14,805 bases of DNA from Cyanobacteriota bacterium. Lineage in GTDB: Bacteria > Cyanobacteriota > Cyanobacteriia > Phormidesmidales > Phormidesmidaceae. The translations under genes were made by a program, and so were the position numbers. Location: contig JAIXUR010000094.1 in the NCBI GenBank assembly GCA_027483425.1, positions 1 to 14,805 of the forward strand. Direction: 5' to 3'. Positions 13,720 to 14,805 of the stretch are shown one piece after another. The notes below the pieces were generated by a model. That model saw only the letters and a list, made by a program, of their open reading frames with translations, ran no database searches and was not told where the DNA came from. How positions within the stretch are numbered: the first letter of the stretch is position 1; each line of letters starts with the position of its first letter.

Positions 13720-13749
13720 AGCCCTATCTCCCTACTAACACACTACGAA

Positions 13750-13785
13750 ATGCGCAGGACTCTCTGACTAGAGAGCTTTGCGCAT
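13750..13785 (-). promoter_or_regulatory. Long hairpin close to the rplC ribosome binding site
   Basis: The outer arms ATGCGCA/TGCGCAT (13750-13756 and 13779-13785) and inner arms CTCTCT/AGAGAG (13760-13765 and 13770-13775) are perfect. A 3-by-3 internal loop separates them and a GACT tetraloop (ACTC-side read on the other strand as AGTC) closes the stem. It ends 30 nt before the GTG start, so folding could influence ribosome access. No T-run follows. Confidence 0.55.
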
Positions 13786-13796
13786 CTACCACGACA

Positions 13797-13880
13797 TCAA
13801 CTTTTGAACATCCCAATTAATACAGACTCATTGGGATGAGTGGTACCGATACCATCGGTCACAATTCAAAAGAACGTTGA
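13797..13880 (-). promoter_or_regulatory. Branched (three-way junction) RNA element in the rplC leader
   Basis: Read as rplC leader RNA, three stems nest. P1 pairs CTTTTGAA (13872-13865) with TTCAAAAG (13808-13801), 8 perfect bp, extended by TCAA/TTGA (13880-13877 with 13800-13797) across a 4-nt bulge. P2 pairs ACCGAT (13859-13854) with ATCGGT (13850-13845). P3 pairs CATCCCAAT (13838-13830) with ATTGGGATG (13817-13809), 9 perfect bp with a 12-nt loop. Competing pairings exist: ACTCA/TGAGT (13841-13837 with 13830-13826) would disrupt P3, and GGTA/TACC would disrupt P2. This architecture suggests a regulatory leader, perhaps bound by a ribosomal protein of the operon. Confidence 0.6.
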
Positions 13881-13890
13881 CTTGCTCTAA

Positions 13891-13907
13891 CCACAGACAA
13901 TCTGTGG
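13891..13907 (-). promoter_or_regulatory. Short perfect inverted repeat upstream of the branched leader element
   Basis: CCACAGA (13891-13897) and TCTGTGG (13901-13907) are perfectly complementary around a 3-nt spacer. It lies within the predicted rplC leader, so it may be a small RNA hairpin; a protein-binding DNA dyad is the other option. Confidence 0.4.
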
Positions 13908-14013
13908 GACTAAACTGCAAACATTAGAATGCGGCAGTGCTCAGAACAGCCAAATGCCAGGACTTGGGCAACCCTTGTGGATCACACAGTATCCATTTCG
14001 TCGGCGATTTACC

Positions 14014-14042
14014 ATACTACATGACTTAACTGGGTATGTCTA
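14014..14042 (-). promoter_or_regulatory. Candidate sigma70-type promoter of the ribosomal operon (rplC)
   Basis: On the minus strand TAGACA (14042-14037, one mismatch to TTGACA) is followed after exactly 17 bp by TAGTAT (14019-14014, four of six to TATAAT). Transcription would start near 14007 and give a leader of about 290 nt ahead of rplC, including all the hairpins described. Predicted by eye; other starts farther downstream cannot be excluded. Confidence 0.5.
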
Positions 14043-14117
14043 GAGGTATTTTGGAAAAGTTCTCCCCTTTCTCGAGTAGAGGCCCCGGCTGGGGAAAAGT
14101 CGCCCCCCGGAGCGGGG

Positions 14118-14145
14118 TTTACTCTCGGTCTGAACAGAGTACAAT
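14118..14145 (+). promoter_or_regulatory. Candidate promoter of ndhN
   Basis: TTTACT (14118-14123, four of six) and TACAAT (14140-14145, five of six) lie 16 bp apart. A start near 14152 would leave a short leader of about 25 nt including the GAGGG ribosome binding site at 14166-14170. Confidence 0.5.
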
Positions 14146-14175
14146 GACGCTTGTATTACCTGGCCGAGGGCAACT

Positions 14176-14643
14176 ATGGCGCTGCTAACAACGGGCAAAA
14201 CCTTTATTAAGGATCTAGAAAGCAACGGTGCGATCGCCGTGCGGATGCCCCTAGAAGGAGGGTTCGAAGGCCGCTACGAGCGCCGCCTGAAGACCGTTGG
14301 CTACGAGACTATGAATATAACGGCTCGGGGGCTGGGAGACCTATCCTCCTATTTGACAGCCGTCCACGGTGTGCGCCCGGCCCACCTGGGCAAAAAGACC
14401 CTCGGTAGCTCGGCGGCGGTCGGTTACACCTACTTCATTCCGCCTATGCTCACCTACCGCCTAGAGACCATGTCTAGCCAGGCTAAGGGCATGGTGCTGT
14501 GGATGATTGAGGGCCATATTCTGTCGCGCCAGGAGCTGGCCTATCTGGTGAGTCTGCCGACCCTTGAGCCCCGCGTTAAGGTGGTGGTGGAGATGGGGGG
14601 CGATCGCTCCTTTAGCTGGCAGCCCTTAGCCAAGCTGATTTAA
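14176..14643 (+). CDS. ndhN: NAD(P)H-quinone oxidoreductase subunit N (NDH-1)
   Basis: A 155-residue peripheral subunit of the cyanobacterial and plastid NDH-1 complex, which takes electrons from ferredoxin to plastoquinone in cyclic electron flow and respiration at the thylakoid. NdhN helps tie the hydrophilic arm to the membrane arm and is specific to the oxygenic-phototroph form. Recognisable stretches are MPLEGGFEGRYERRLKTVGY (about 24-43), LGDLSSYLTAVHGVRPAHLG (53-72) and the IPPMLTYRLE region. Length is as expected, with no membrane segment. ATG 14176 has GAGGG at 14166-14170. It stands alone, divergent from rplC, with a MITE-like element starting 6 bp after its stop. Confidence 0.96.
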   Translation: MALLTTGKTFIKDLESNGAIAVRMPLEGGFEGRYERRLKTVGYETMNITARGLGDLSSYLTAVHGVRPAHLGKKTLGSSAAVGYTYFIPPMLTYRLETMSSQAKGMVLWMIEGHILSRQELAYLVSLPTLEPRVKVVVEMGGDRSFSWQPLAKLI

Positions 14644-14649
14644 ATCCTA

Positions 14650-14781
14650 AGAGGTTGTTTGAAAAGCTAAAGAGCGTCTCAGATTACACCTAGGTCGTAG
14701 GCTAATGTCCTCAAAATTCAGCGTTTTGGCTGTCTCTTGGCGGCAAACTATACCTGGGACAACCCTTTTCAAACCACCTCT
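14650..14781. mobile_element. MITE-like element with 17-bp terminal inverted repeats
   Basis: AGAGGTTGTTTGAAAAG at 14650-14666 and CTTTTCAAACCACCTCT at 14765-14781 are inverted copies with one mismatch, enclosing about 98 bp with no convincing gene. Size and organisation fit a miniature inverted-repeat transposable element mobilised by an insertion-sequence transposase in trans. The GAGGTTGTTTGAAA end resembles what I recall of IS5-type ends, but I cannot confirm the family. No clear target-site duplication is visible beside the ends. An internal 8-bp palindrome ACCTAGGT is at 14688-14695. A simple stem-loop is the alternative reading. Confidence 0.55.
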
Positions 14782-14805
14782 GGAGCCAGTTCAGCATCTA
14801 TGGAA

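Larger units (their letters stand above)
13720..14175. other. Divergent control region between rplC and ndhN (456 bp, no gene)
   Basis: I see no convincing coding sequence here. The left two thirds form the presumed rplC leader, rich in inverted repeats (13750-13785, 13797-13880, 13891-13907). The right third carries an rplC promoter candidate and an ndhN promoter candidate, plus a GC-rich stretch at 14083-14117 with short CCCC/GGGG pairings between the two promoters. The ndhN-rplC divergent arrangement is recurrent in cyanobacteria. Confidence 0.7.

Noticed and set aside
14644..14790. A 45-residue minus-strand open stretch inside the MITE-like element
   Set aside because: There is no start codon or ribosome binding site and no resemblance that I can defend to a transposase.
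14800..14805. ATG at the right edge as the start of a next gene
   Set aside because: Only two codons are visible and no well-spaced ribosome binding site precedes it.

Overview
The window comes from a cyanobacterium. The evidence is a spread of HIP1 octamers (GCGATCGC; I count eleven, at 104, 866, 1060, 1614, 2380, 4025, 4063, 8150, 13168, 14230 and 14600), the cyanobacterial ribosomal-protein order without rpsJ, rpsN or rpmD, and ndhN divergent from rplC. The protein sequences and fairly GC-rich composition suggest a filamentous Leptolyngbya/Nodosilinea-like lineage, but I cannot fix the genus by eye.

Left part (1-2520). The 5' end of a PLP-dependent group II amino-acid decarboxylase runs leftwards out of the window. 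Diverging from it is a two-gene + strand unit: an enolase-superfamily racemase/epimerase (dgcA-like) overlapping by 11 bp a DUF1611 protein (dgcN-like). By analogy with the DgcN/DgcA pair described in marine bacteria, this could be a D-glutamate salvage pathway: N-acetylation of D-Glu, then racemisation of N-acetyl-Glu. The enzyme could instead be an Ala-Glu dipeptide epimerase for murein peptides.

Middle (2526-13719, all minus strand). One long ribosomal-protein operon, read right to left: rplC, rplD, rplW, rplB, rpsS, rplV, rpsC, rplP, rpmC, rpsQ, rplN, rplX, rplE, rpsH, rplF, rplR, rpsE, rplO, secY, adk, infA. Gaps are short and several genes overlap. Six of the 21 genes start with GTG or TTG. 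The cluster stops after infA instead of continuing into rpmJ-rpsM-rpsK-rpoA, because the convergent dgcN lies 5 bp away. A likely intrinsic terminator for the operon is embedded in the dgcN 3' coding region. Several intercistronic hairpins occur (rplC-rplD, rpsH-rplF, rplO-secY).

Right part (13720-14805). A 456-bp divergent control region separates rplC from ndhN. It holds a good promoter candidate for each side. On the rplC side there is a roughly 290-nt leader with a branched fold (three-way junction with competing pairings) followed by another hairpin before the ribosome binding site. I see this as the most interesting uncharacterised element here: a candidate autoregulatory ribosomal-protein leader. 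ndhN (NDH-1 subunit N) is followed within a few bases of its stop by a roughly 130-bp MITE-like element with 17-bp terminal inverted repeats.
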